10,532 nt of DNA from GCA-2746795 sp964643965 (GCA_964643965.1 CAZXVH010000147.1:1-10532); one strand, 5' to 3'; positions 1-7,375 are shown, numbered from the stretch's first letter. The notes: generated by a model from the letters alone, not told the origin. Numbers and translations are program-made.

Positions 1-128
1 CCGACTAACCGACTATCCGACTATCCGACTATCCGACTAACCGACTATCCGACTACCCGACTATCCGACTACCCGACTACCCGACTATCCGACTATCCGA
101 CTATCCGACTACCAGACTATCCGACTAA
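1..128. repeat. Octamer tandem array (CCGACTAN x16)
   Basis: Sixteen consecutive 8-bp units of the form CCGACTAT, CCGACTAC or CCGACTAA fill this stretch without a break. The only change outside the last base is one unit reading CAGACTAT at 113-120. The array starts at or before the window edge, so its full length is unknown. Its last unit ends at 128 and its final AA merges with the AGGAG of the hisE ribosome binding site. An 8-bp period is not a multiple of three, so it is unlikely to be coding. The variable eighth base argues for an old, slowly diverging array rather than a sequencing artefact. Confidence 0.95.
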
Positions 129-133
129 AGGAG
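128..133 (+). promoter_or_regulatory. Shine-Dalgarno site of hisE
   Basis: AAGGAG lies 6 nt before the ATG at 140 and fixes that start. Its first A is the last base of the octamer array, so the array directly abuts the translation initiation region. Confidence 0.8.
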
Positions 134-139
134 TAAACC

Positions 140-421
140 ATGACTGACTTTGTTGGGACTTTATTTGCCACGATTCAAGACCGTAAACTAAACCCGAAGG
201 CGGGTTCCTACACCAACAGCCTGTTTGACGATGGCGAAGATGAGATTATCAAAAAAGTGGGGGAAGAAGCCATTGAAGTGATTATTGCTGTTAAAGGGCA
301 GGGCAAAGAGCGCGTTATTGAAGAATCGGCCGATCTCGTTTACCATTTGCTCGTCACGCTGGCTTCCCAAGACCTCACCTGGGATGAGGTGTGCGCTGAG
401 TTGGAAAAACGACATCGTTAA
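140..421 (+). CDS. hisE: Phosphoribosyl-ATP pyrophosphohydrolase (HisE)
   Basis: This enzyme removes pyrophosphate from phosphoribosyl-ATP to give phosphoribosyl-AMP, the second step of histidine biosynthesis, in the cytoplasm. The 93-residue product is the usual length of a stand-alone HisE and shows the all-alpha NTP pyrophosphatase signature. KKVGEEAIEV at residues 38-47 holds the EXXE metal-binding motif (E43, E46). EESADLVYHLLV at 61-72 holds the EXXD motif (E62, D65). The N-terminal SYTNSLFDDG matches the family's SYT..L..G segment. The ATG is supported by AAGGAG 6 nt upstream. There is no HisI domain, so this is the monofunctional form. No other his gene is visible; anything upstream lies beyond the octamer array and the window edge. 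A 61-bp spacer with a hairpin separates it from the next gene, so co-transcription is uncertain. The identification is firm. Confidence 0.95.
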   Translation: MTDFVGTLFATIQDRKLNPKAGSYTNSLFDDGEDEIIKKVGEEAIEVIIAVKGQGKERVIEESADLVYHLLVTLASQDLTWDEVCAELEKRHR

Positions 422-423
422 GC

Positions 424-457
424 GTCTAAAAATTCTTGCCAAGAATTTCTAATAGAC
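424..457 (+). terminator. Inverted repeat after hisE, possible terminator
   Basis: AAATTCTT and AAGAATTT (430-437 and 441-448) form an 8-bp stem around a 3-nt loop. The flanking GTCTA (424-428) and TAGAC (453-457) can extend it across small internal loops. It begins three bases after the hisE stop codon. No proper U-tract follows, so it may be a weak terminator or an mRNA 3'-end stabiliser rather than a classic intrinsic terminator. Confidence 0.4.
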
Positions 458-482
458 CAATCAAGTTCATAGTGAGAAAGCC

Positions 483-1388
483 TTGATCAAAAAAATCATA
501 TTTGTAGCCCTAATTTTACTGGTATTTTCTCTGGCAGCGATAAAATCAAAGGCGCTTACGCAAGCTGAACTAACTCCCAGAGCATACCTGCCCATCATCA
601 TTGGCCCGCCGGAATTTGCGTGCGCCATCAGTTCCAGCAATCAATACACAAGCGGCGCCGTCTTCCAATACGACACCGACAATCCGGTTCGCCCCGCCTA
701 TAACCACGCCGATAAAAACATTGAACTGCGCGGTTACGTCGTCAACACCGACCCCAATCTCAAACGGGAATTGGTGGATTATGGCTCCGGCGATGCCACC
801 CAACCGCCGCAGGTTGCCACCCTGCTCAACCCACCTCAAGTGCCGCCGTTTGCAGACTTTTATCGGGTGCATCAATGGAATTGGCAGCCCTCTGATGAAG
901 GCCCAGGAACACGGGATAACCCGATAGAGATGCCGCCCACAACGGCCGTTTCCTTCACCCTTCCACCTGGCACACCCCTGCACACACCCGTCTCCGGCTA
1001 CGACATCGGCGGCGGCATGGAAGTCATCGTCCTCTTTGCCGACGCCGACACCATCACCCTGCACTACACCCGTGAAGACAGCGCCGCCACAGGCTACACT
1101 CTCCACCTCGACCACATCTGCACCGATCCCCATCTGCTCAGTTTATACAACAGCCTGGATGCTCCCCACGGTCCCCGTTACCAATATCCAGCGCTCAGCT
1201 ACAACCTGCCCACCCTGCCCGCAGGAAAGAGTTTCGGCACAACCAGCGCCCAAAACATGGTCGTCGCCATCGTCGATACCGGCGCATTCCAAGACCCCCG
1301 CTCCTGCAACGAATGGTGGCAGTCACGCCCTGGCTATCCCCGATTGTGTCCGCCCGCCTGGTCTATTTCGGCAAATGGAGAGAAATAG
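483..1388 (+). CDS. Secreted protein of unknown function, possible degenerate M23-like barrel
   Basis: I do not recognise this 301-residue protein with certainty. Residues 1-24 form a signal peptide: MIKK, a hydrophobic core from about residue 5 to 20, and a plausible cleavage after SKA, so it should be exported. RAYLPIII (33-40) follows; a YLP(L/I) tag is, from memory, common in secreted Anaerolineae proteins. Four cysteines in the mature part (47, 213, 275, 289) could form two disulfides. The stretch from about 162 to 275 (GTPLHTPVSG, then LHYTREDS, GYTLHLDHIC, PAGKSFG and DTGAFQDPRS) has the order of turns and strands of M23/LytM beta-barrels. However, I cannot find the paired HxxxD and HxH zinc ligands, so catalysis is doubtful. 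The start is TTG, chosen because it gives the complete signal peptide; GTGAGAAAG just upstream is a weak ribosome binding site. The heptamer array begins immediately after the stop codon. The gene carries one AACGGCCGTT palindrome at 941. Confidence 0.75.
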   Translation: MIKKIIFVALILLVFSLAAIKSKALTQAELTPRAYLPIIIGPPEFACAISSSNQYTSGAVFQYDTDNPVRPAYNHADKNIELRGYVVNTDPNLKRELVDYGSGDATQPPQVATLLNPPQVPPFADFYRVHQWNWQPSDEGPGTRDNPIEMPPTTAVSFTLPPGTPLHTPVSGYDIGGGMEVIVLFADADTITLHYTREDSAATGYTLHLDHICTDPHLLSLYNSLDAPHGPRYQYPALSYNLPTLPAGKSFGTTSAQNMVVAIVDTGAFQDPRSCNEWWQSRPGYPRLCPPAWSISANGEK

Positions 1389-1389
1389 A

Positions 1390-1418
1390 CAGTAAACAGT
1401 GGGTCTACTGTAAACTGC
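1390..1418. repeat. Heptamer units with an orientation flip, left of the gap
   Basis: CAGTAAA (1390-1396) and CAGTGGG (1397-1403) are followed by ACTGTAA (1407-1413) and a cut unit ACTGC. The CAGT core becomes its reverse complement ACTG after 1403, so two short arrays face each other. The second orientation continues beyond the gap as the CACTGTC array. The first unit lies one base after the stop codon of the upstream gene. Confidence 0.6.
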
Positions 1419-1518
1419 NNNNNNNNNNNNNNNNNNNNNNNNNNNNNNNNNNNNNNNNNNNNNNNNNNNNNNNNNNNNNNNNNNNNNNNNNNNNNNNNNN
1501 NNNNNNNNNNNNNNNNNN
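1419..1518. other. Assembly gap (100 N)
   Basis: Exactly 100 unknown bases, the conventional scaffold-gap size, so the true length is probably unknown. Both flanks are ACTG-type heptamer repeat. The gap most likely marks a longer array that short reads could not span. Confidence 0.95.
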
Positions 1519-1519
1519 T

Positions 1520-1610
1520 CACTGTCCACTGCTCACTGTCCACTGCTCACTGTCCACTGCTCACTGTCCACTGCTCACTGTCCACTGTCCACTGTCCACT
1601 GCTCACTATC
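1520..1610. repeat. Heptamer tandem array (CACTGTC / CACTGCT)
   Basis: Thirteen consecutive 7-bp units: CACTGTC and CACTGCT alternate for eight units, then CACTGTC three times, CACTGCT, and a final CACTATC. The alternation gives a 14-bp higher-order period. The array lies between convergent genes and continues leftward into the assembly gap. Seven-bp units are out of phase with codons and nothing suggests coding. Confidence 0.92.
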
Positions 1611-1650
1611 TAAGATTGCTATTTATGGTTCAATAGGAGGCAGTCCCCCA

Positions 1651-1681
1651 CCCAGGCAGGAGAGTTGTCAGGCAACCTGGG
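1651..1681. terminator. Weak hairpin between convergent genes
   Basis: CCCAGG (1651-1656) and CCTGGG (1676-1681) form a 6-bp inverted repeat with a 19-nt loop. It lies 28 bp beyond the stop codon of the kinase gene on the minus strand. No T-run follows on either strand, so a terminator role is only a possibility. The rest of 1611-1708 shows no gene or clear signal. Confidence 0.25.
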
Positions 1682-1708
1682 CAGCGTCTTTACATAACAA
1701 ATCGAGGG

Positions 1709-4348
1709 CTAATCAAACAAACCGGTGCGCTTTCCCTTTTTCACTACTACTTCAAATAAACGCTTCGACTTTCCCAACATTTCCCGATCATGTGAGCGAG
1801 CATATAGCTCCACCGCCAGCCTGGCATGTTCCAAGGCTTTGTCCCACTTTTCCTGGCGATATGTCACCAGGGCTGCGCGGTAATGGGCGCGGGCAATCGT
1901 CAAAATCTTACGACTCTTTTCCGCCACTTTGACGGCCCGGTCGCCAAAACGAGTGGCCTGCCACTGCTTATCCATCAAATTATAAGCGATGCTCATATTG
2001 CCCAGCGTCCACGCCTCACCTACCAAATCATCATTATTGCGTGATATATCAAGCGCCTGCTTATACAGTTCAATGGCCTTTTTGCCATTATTACCATCTC
2101 GCGACACATTGCCCATCTGGTTTAAGCCATCAACTACCGCTTCAGGATTGCCCGCTTTTTGCATCAAATCCACATACTCTTCGTAGGAATGGTAAGCAGG
2201 CGCCAACTGCTTTGTTTTGCGATAGCGATCCCCCAAAGCATAAAGCATTTCGGCAATACCCGGCCAATCCTTCTCCTTGCGAGAGACCTCCAGATATTTT
2301 TCAAAATAATCAATGGCGCGGGTCGGATCGCCCCACATGTCATAGGCATTGCCAATACCCACTAACGCTTTTTTGCCTTCTTCCCGATTGCTGAGGCCAC
2401 GCGAAAGGGATAGTTGCCGTTTATAAAAACTGGCAGCCTGCATTGAATCACCAATGGCAATATATACGTCCCCCAACTTACCAAAAATCTCAATTTCATT
2501 GGCCTGGGCGCTCATTTGTTTGGTGACAGCCAATGCTTGCCGGTAATACTTTTCTGCCAACGCCAACTCATTGGCGTCAAAGTGCAAATCGCCCAACCGG
2601 GTGAGGCTTTGAATTTCACGCAGCCCGTTTTTATTTTCCTGGGCGATCTTGAGCGAGAGTTTATACAACTCAGCGGCCTGCTCCACCTGATTCATGGAAA
2701 AATATAAGTCGCCTAAATCACTGTAAGACTCACCTTCCCCCAACCGATCCCCAACCTGGCGAGACAAATCCAGACTTTGTTTGAATAAAGCCGAGGCCTC
2801 CTTTATGCCGCCGCCCTCCAGGTAAATGCGCCCCATGTGGCTGAGGACACTTTTAACGCGCATCTGATCGCCAATGCTGGTGGCAATTGCCAAAGATTGT
2901 TTATTGAGTTCAACGGCTTTATCGATGGCGTCCAGTTGATGATAAGTGAGGGCCATATCATCCAAAGCGGCCGCTTCTTTGTAACGGTCTTGCAGTTCAC
3001 GAGCAATGACCAACTGCTGTTCGTGAAAACGCACCGCCCGACGCGGATCACGCAAGGAACGGTACGCCTTACCCAGTTCACCCAGCGCCCGCGCCTGCTC
3101 CACCCGATTTCCCGTTTCGTGGGCAATGGCCAACTGCTCTTCATGAAACTCAATGGCCCGTTTACCATACCCCATCGACCGGTAGGCAATGCCCAGGTTG
3201 CCCAGCCCGGCGCTTTCCAGGAACGGGGATTTTTCTGCCCGGCTGATGATGACGGCTTGCTCAAAATACATAACAGCTACGTCCAATTTGCCAATGTCCA
3301 GATACGACAGACCCATACTGTTATAAGATTCCCCGAGGGCGATCCGTTCATCTGAGGTGATATCGCCGGCGACGCGCTCTGTGGGCGCCTCTTTTTTGAC
3401 CACGCTTTTGTAGATGTCAGAAAGCTCGTATTCAACAATTTTCCAATCACGGTAACGCTGCTCAGGGTTTACCTGCAAACAGTTGAGTAAAAAGCGAATC
3501 AACTCTTTAGGTAGTAAGGAAGGGGGTGGTTTGATGGCGCCGTTGATGTGGATTTCCCGAATTTCATCCCGCGTTTCGCCATTGACGGCAAAACGGCCGC
3601 TTACCATTTCATAGAGGATGCAGCCCAGGGCGTAGATATCGGCGCGCATGTCGAGGGGTTCATGCAGCCATTGTTCCGGGGCCATGTAGAGGGGCGTACC
3701 AATGACGCCATGCGTCAGTTGGGTACGTAATAAGTTTTGTTTACTTTGTTTGAGGGAAGTAATATCCCCGCCGACGCCGGTGAGGGTGGCTGCCAGGCCA
3801 AAATCGGTGACACGGGCCACGCCATCGTGGCCCACCAGCACATTTTCCGGCTTCAAATCACGATGAACGAGGCCCGGTATTTTGTTGGTGGCATATTTCA
3901 TGCCGCGCACAATGTGGAGGGCAAATAAAAGGGCTTGCGGCACGGTTAACGGCCGTTGCGGACGCAGCCAGGAGCGCAGGGAAGGACTTTCTTTCCCTTT
4001 CGGCTGCACAATCCATTCCAAGACCAGGTACACCTCCCGGCCGTCGCCAATACGCTCCACCCGGTAAGCCCGCACAATATTGGGGTGGCTGCCCAGTTCC
4101 ACCCACATTGTGCCTTCACGCAAGAACAAATCCCGAGCCAGGCGATGAGACAGGTATTCTGGCTTAAACGTTTTTAAGGCGACCAGTTGGCTGGTGGGTA
4201 TATCCCGGCAGAGATAAACCAACCCCATGCCGCCGGCCAATTTGTTGACAACCTCGTAGCGCTCAGCCAGCACCGGCCGCTCCGTTTGCGCCGCCGGTTC
4301 CAGCGTAAAGTCGGGGTTTTCAGGGGGATGATTGAGCAAGCTTGTCAT
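1709..4348 (-). CDS. Ser/Thr protein kinase with 13 C-terminal TPR repeats
   Basis: This 879-residue cytoplasmic protein joins an N-terminal Hanks-type kinase domain (about 31-312) to a TPR superhelix (about 339-852). Kinase motifs are complete: glycine loop LAGGMGLVY (37-45), ATP-binding lysine in VALK (K59), HRDLKPEN (162-169, base D164), DFG (182-184), GTPLYMAPE (217-225), D237 of helix F and R298 near the domain end. It should therefore be active. No membrane segment or extracellular sensor is seen, unlike PknB-type kinases. The TPR part has 13 repeats spaced exactly 40 residues apart, with the G8 position at 346, 386, 426 and so on to 826. This is longer than the canonical 34 and resembles kinesin-light-chain type TPRs; it probably binds partner proteins. 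An open frame extends upstream to 4441, but its extra residues come from a heptamer repeat. I chose the ATG at 4348 because a -10 box lies 12 nt upstream. Substrates are unknown. Confidence 0.93.
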   Translation of the reverse strand: MTSLLNHPPENPDFTLEPAAQTERPVLAERYEVVNKLAGGMGLVYLCRDIPTSQLVALKTFKPEYLSHRLARDLFLREGTMWVELGSHPNIVRAYRVERIGDGREVYLVLEWIVQPKGKESPSLRSWLRPQRPLTVPQALLFALHIVRGMKYATNKIPGLVHRDLKPENVLVGHDGVARVTDFGLAATLTGVGGDITSLKQSKQNLLRTQLTHGVIGTPLYMAPEQWLHEPLDMRADIYALGCILYEMVSGRFAVNGETRDEIREIHINGAIKPPPSLLPKELIRFLLNCLQVNPEQRYRDWKIVEYELSDIYKSVVKKEAPTERVAGDITSDERIALGESYNSMGLSYLDIGKLDVAVMYFEQAVIISRAEKSPFLESAGLGNLGIAYRSMGYGKRAIEFHEEQLAIAHETGNRVEQARALGELGKAYRSLRDPRRAVRFHEQQLVIARELQDRYKEAAALDDMALTYHQLDAIDKAVELNKQSLAIATSIGDQMRVKSVLSHMGRIYLEGGGIKEASALFKQSLDLSRQVGDRLGEGESYSDLGDLYFSMNQVEQAAELYKLSLKIAQENKNGLREIQSLTRLGDLHFDANELALAEKYYRQALAVTKQMSAQANEIEIFGKLGDVYIAIGDSMQAASFYKRQLSLSRGLSNREEGKKALVGIGNAYDMWGDPTRAIDYFEKYLEVSRKEKDWPGIAEMLYALGDRYRKTKQLAPAYHSYEEYVDLMQKAGNPEAVVDGLNQMGNVSRDGNNGKKAIELYKQALDISRNNDDLVGEAWTLGNMSIAYNLMDKQWQATRFGDRAVKVAEKSRKILTIARAHYRAALVTYRQEKWDKALEHARLAVELYARSHDREMLGKSKRLFEVVVKKGKRTGLFD

Positions 4349-4360
4349 GGTTGTGCCTGT

Positions 4361-4389
4361 ATTATAGGCAAATGAGAGCGTGGACACAA
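4361..4389 (-). promoter_or_regulatory. Promoter of the kinase-TPR gene
   Basis: On the minus strand TTGTGT (4389-4384) is followed, after 17 bp, by a perfect TATAAT (4366-4361). Only 12 nt separate the -10 box from the ATG at 4348. Transcription would start about 6 nt before the ATG, giving a leaderless or nearly leaderless mRNA. No Shine-Dalgarno sequence is present, which agrees with this. Confidence 0.65.
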
Positions 4390-4393
4390 AGGG

Positions 4394-4442
4394 GAGTGGG
4401 CAGCGGGTGACAGGTGGCAAGTAGCGGGTGGCGGGTAGCAAG
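4394..4442. repeat. Degenerate heptamer array in the divergent promoter region
   Basis: Seven 7-bp units can be laid end to end, among them CAGCGGG, TGGCAAG, TAGCGGG, TGGCGGG and TAGCAAG. The common pattern is T-R-G-C-R-R-G. The array fills the space between the kinase promoter and the -10 box of the glycosyltransferase gene, exactly where the latter's -35 box would be expected. It is strongly purine-rich on the plus strand. Confidence 0.7.
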
Positions 4443-4445
4443 GGA

Positions 4446-4451
4446 TATAAT
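4446..4451 (+). promoter_or_regulatory. -10 box of the DUF2723 gene, leaderless start
   Basis: A perfect TATAAT ends 7 nt before the ATG at 4459, so transcription would begin at or within a base of the start codon. The expected -35 position falls in the heptamer array and has no recognisable TTGACA-like hexamer. This box is the main reason to prefer the ATG at 4459 over the in-frame GTG at 4414. Confidence 0.55.
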
Positions 4452-4458
4452 CGGTTTC

Positions 4459-7311
4459 ATGCGTCATTTCATCAGTAAGAATGGGCCTGCAATCATGTTG
4501 GCTCTGTTTTTAAGCCGACTGGTAGACGAAGCTGTGGCTTTGTACAGTTCGTTGACAATTTCTGCCTGGTTTGTTGTGGGCAGTGTAGCCGTCCTGTATA
4601 TTTTTGTGTGCGTTCCCCTGGTGAACCGTTTGCCTGCTGGACAAAAGTGGCCGCTCTGGCTGCTGGCCGGCTATGTGCTTTATCCTTACCTGGATTGGTG
4701 GGCGGCGCTGGCGGTAACGGCCGTTGTCCTCATCATCCTCGCCCTACAACAACGAGAAAGGTGGAGCTGGTTGGCAGCAAATTGGCTGAAAACGGCCGTT
4801 TTCCTCACCACAGCCCTCGGTTTTCTGGCGCTTTATATTGTCACCCTGGCTCCGGATCTGCTGCCCGCCGACAATGGCGAATATCAACTGGTGGCCACCA
4901 CCCTGGGCGTGGCCCATCCACCCGGCTTCCCATTTTATACGCTGCTCGGCCATGTCTTCACCCGGCTGCCGTTTGGCCCCACGCCCGCCTACCGTCTCAA
5001 CCTGCTCTCCGCCTTCAGCAGCACGGCCGCCCTGCTGCTGACGCTGGCCACCGTTTACCGGCTGACAAAAAGCTATCTGGGGGGGATAACGGCCGTCCTC
5101 GCCCTGGCCTCTGCCACCACCTTCTGGGCGCAAGCCACCACCGCCAACATCCGCAGCCTCACCGCTCTGTTCGCAGCGTTGGCAATTTACGCGCTCATCG
5201 CTTTCCGCCAGGCCAGCCAAGCCCAAAACCGGCGTCAGGCCGACCGTTTTCTCATTTTATTTGCCCTGGCGTTGGGCTTTGGCCTGGGGCATCATCTGTC
5301 GTTGGCTTTCATGTCCCTGCTGTTTTTACTGTTCATTTTGCTGGCAGACCCCACGTTGATCAAAACGCCGCGCCGCTGGCTCAAACCAATTTTAGCCGGG
5401 CTGCTCGGCTTCCTGCCCCTGCTTTACCTGCCGCTCCGCGCCGCCGCCGACGCGCCCGGCGCCACCGCCGGGTTAGCCACCTTGGACGGCTTCCTCAATC
5501 ATGCTCTGGGTCTGGGCTTCAGCGGCGATTTCTTTTACTTCACGGAGCCAGGGCTGTTTTGGCAGCGGCTGCGCGTCATGGGCAATGTCGTGAGCTTCCA
5601 ATTTGCGGACTGGCTTCTGCTGGGCATGGCCGCCGGGCTGGCGCTGCTGCTGTGGCGCGACCGACTGCTGGCGCTGCTGCTGGGTGGCTCCTTTGCCATC
5701 CATCTGCTCATCACCGCCACCTACCGTGCCCCGCAAACGGTGGAATACATGCTGCCCGCTTACATCCCGGCGGTAATTTGCCTTGGTTACGGCGTTGGCT
5801 TTTTGGTCTCATTTCCATTTAAACAGCATTGGCAAACGGCCGTTGCCTACACCTTCGCCACCTTGATGCTGGTAACGGCCGTTCAGCAAACCAGCGCCCA
5901 CTACCCCAGCTACGCCGACCTCAGCCGCTACACCGTGCGCGACGCCATGCAGCCCTTATTGGCCGCCGCGCCGCCTGACAGCATCATCCTGGCCGATTGG
6001 CATTGGGCCACTCCGCTCTGGTATTTGCAAGAAGTGGAAGGGGTGCGCCCGGATGTGGCAGTAGAATTCGTCTACCCACGCACTGCCGATTATGGCGCAG
6101 ACTGGGCCGCTCGTATTCAAGCAGAACTGGGAAACGGCCGTTCTGTCATCAGCACCCATTATGACGAAGTGGCCTATGCCGCCCTGCCCCCCGCCGAACC
6201 GGCAGGCGACGCTTTTCTGTTCCGCCAGCAGCCGCGAACCACGCTGCCCGCCAGTTTCACGCCGCTCAATTTGGTTCTGGGTGAGACGGTGCAGATTTTG
6301 GGGTATGAATTGAATGAAACGGCCGGGGCCATCGGCGAAGAAACCATCCTCACCCTGGCCTGGCAGCCACTGCCGCGACAAGCTCAGGACACACTCGCCA
6401 CTCGCCACTCGCCACTCGCTCTCTTCGCCCACCTCGTCAGCCCTGATGGTCGTCTTTACGCCCAACAAGACCTGGCCGTCACTCCGCAGCCAGCGGGCAT
6501 CAGCCTCAGCCAACTGCGCCTGACACCTCGCCCTGGGGCGTTACCCGGCGACTATGCGGTCATGATTGGCGCCTATGACAGCGATCCCCTGCTCACGCCA
6601 GACGGCGAAGCCCGCACGACTATTACCACTCTGCCGGTGCAGGCCATGAAGCGGCCGCTTTATACCCAGAATCCGGGAAAACGGCCGTTAGCCGACCGCA
6701 GCCGCACCCTCATCGGCTACGATTGGGACAATACCCTCAACCCGTTAAACCGCCTCTATCTGCATTGGCAAACGCCTGATGGGTTCTACACCGAGGTGCG
6801 CGACAACCTGCTCCCTAAAGATATTGAATTGCCGCCTTATCTGGGGCCTTTTGGCCTGCCGCTCTCCAGTTGGCAGTTTAACGGGGAGTGGGTGAACAAC
6901 CAGTATGTGCCATTAGGCCAGGGCATGGTGTGGACGGGGGGTCGGCTGAGCCAACTCGACAACCCCCTGCTGCTGCCTCAGCAGTTCGCCGCCTCCCAGC
7001 CCATCAGCCAAGACCTGGTGGTATCGGTGCGCCTCATCGGTTACGAAGAAGATGGCTATCATTGGGCCTGGACAGACCAAAACGACGCTGTACCGGGTAT
7101 GGGCGCTCTGCCCACGCTCAAATGGATCGCCGGTTCCCGCATCCGCGCCCCCCACTTGCTCACTATCAGCGAAAACGCGGAGCCAGGTCAGACAGTGGGC
7201 GCCACCCTGCGCCTTTATGACGCCTTCACCAACCGCCCCTTGCCCATCCTCGACGAACGCCTCACCAATGAGACGCCCTGGATTCCATTGGGAGAACGGC
7301 CGTTCAAATAA
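4459..7311 (+). CDS. DUF2723 family GT-C glycosyltransferase, integral membrane
   Basis: This 950-residue protein belongs to the DUF2723 family (protein O-mannosyltransferase-like GT-C fold). Such enzymes are thought to transfer sugars from lipid-linked donors to envelope substrates on the outer face of the membrane. About a dozen hydrophobic segments occupy residues 36-475. The signature follows the fourth segment: ADNGEY (137-142, the likely catalytic acid D138 or E141) and then GVAHPPGFPFYTLLG (150-164). The family consensus is DSGE; here it is DNGE. Residues 485-595 form a soluble domain. Two probable beta-sandwich domains follow (about 597-730 and 735-925), with WQ, FAHLV and YAQQD motifs typical of the extracellular part of Chloroflexota homologues. 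A heptamer repeat expands a loop at about 645-654. The gene carries seven exact AACGGCCGTT palindromes. It diverges from the kinase gene. Substrate and donor cannot be read from sequence. Confidence 0.85.
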   Translation: MRHFISKNGPAIMLALFLSRLVDEAVALYSSLTISAWFVVGSVAVLYIFVCVPLVNRLPAGQKWPLWLLAGYVLYPYLDWWAALAVTAVVLIILALQQRERWSWLAANWLKTAVFLTTALGFLALYIVTLAPDLLPADNGEYQLVATTLGVAHPPGFPFYTLLGHVFTRLPFGPTPAYRLNLLSAFSSTAALLLTLATVYRLTKSYLGGITAVLALASATTFWAQATTANIRSLTALFAALAIYALIAFRQASQAQNRRQADRFLILFALALGFGLGHHLSLAFMSLLFLLFILLADPTLIKTPRRWLKPILAGLLGFLPLLYLPLRAAADAPGATAGLATLDGFLNHALGLGFSGDFFYFTEPGLFWQRLRVMGNVVSFQFADWLLLGMAAGLALLLWRDRLLALLLGGSFAIHLLITATYRAPQTVEYMLPAYIPAVICLGYGVGFLVSFPFKQHWQTAVAYTFATLMLVTAVQQTSAHYPSYADLSRYTVRDAMQPLLAAAPPDSIILADWHWATPLWYLQEVEGVRPDVAVEFVYPRTADYGADWAARIQAELGNGRSVISTHYDEVAYAALPPAEPAGDAFLFRQQPRTTLPASFTPLNLVLGETVQILGYELNETAGAIGEETILTLAWQPLPRQAQDTLATRHSPLALFAHLVSPDGRLYAQQDLAVTPQPAGISLSQLRLTPRPGALPGDYAVMIGAYDSDPLLTPDGEARTTITTLPVQAMKRPLYTQNPGKRPLADRSRTLIGYDWDNTLNPLNRLYLHWQTPDGFYTEVRDNLLPKDIELPPYLGPFGLPLSSWQFNGEWVNNQYVPLGQGMVWTGGRLSQLDNPLLLPQQFAASQPISQDLVVSVRLIGYEEDGYHWAWTDQNDAVPGMGALPTLKWIAGSRIRAPHLLTISENAEPGQTVGATLRLYDAFTNRPLPILDERLTNETPWIPLGERPFK
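6393..6420. repeat. Heptamer repeat inside the DUF2723 gene (ACTCGCC x4)
   Basis: Three perfect ACTCGCC units and one ACTCGCT lie end to end within coding sequence. They encode roughly TRHSPLAL (residues 647-654), in a loop before the beta strand LFAHLV. Twenty-eight bp is not a multiple of three, so any gain of the array must have been compensated to keep the frame. Confidence 0.85.
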
Positions 7312-7350
7312 AAAAGCTATCCCCCGTCATCAAAAAACTGGGAATAGCTT
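7311..7350 (-). terminator. Intrinsic terminator of the tRNA operon
   Basis: AAGCTATCCC (7314-7323) and GGGAATAGCTT (7340-7350) form a 10-bp stem with one bulged base. Read on the minus strand, the stem is followed by a T-run that overlaps the stop codon of the DUF2723 gene. It lies 25 bp beyond the tRNA(CAT) 3' end, so it most likely ends the tRNA transcript. It could also weakly terminate the convergent DUF2723 transcript, although no T-run follows on the plus strand. Confidence 0.8.
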
Positions 7351-7375
7351 GATTAAAACAGAACTTTAAGTTTTA

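Noticed and set aside
1..128. Octamer array as a CRISPR
   Set aside because: Units are 8 bp with no spacers; this is a simple tandem repeat.
3548..4177. Short plus-strand open frames antisense to the kinase domain
   Set aside because: They have no motifs or ribosome binding sites, and the minus strand codes for an intact kinase domain.
4349..4441. Upstream extension of the kinase gene to 4441
   Set aside because: The added residues are encoded by the heptamer repeat and the promoter; the -10 box would then lie inside the gene.
4414..4458. GTG start at 4414 for the DUF2723 gene
   Set aside because: It lies in the heptamer repeat, upstream of the TATAAT box; the first 15 residues look non-native.
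4608..5822. Long open frame of 404 codons inside the DUF2723 gene, second frame
   Set aside because: Its translation is rich in Arg, Ala, His and Pro without recognisable motifs, as expected for a shadow frame of GC-rich coding DNA; the DUF2723 frame has clear family motifs.
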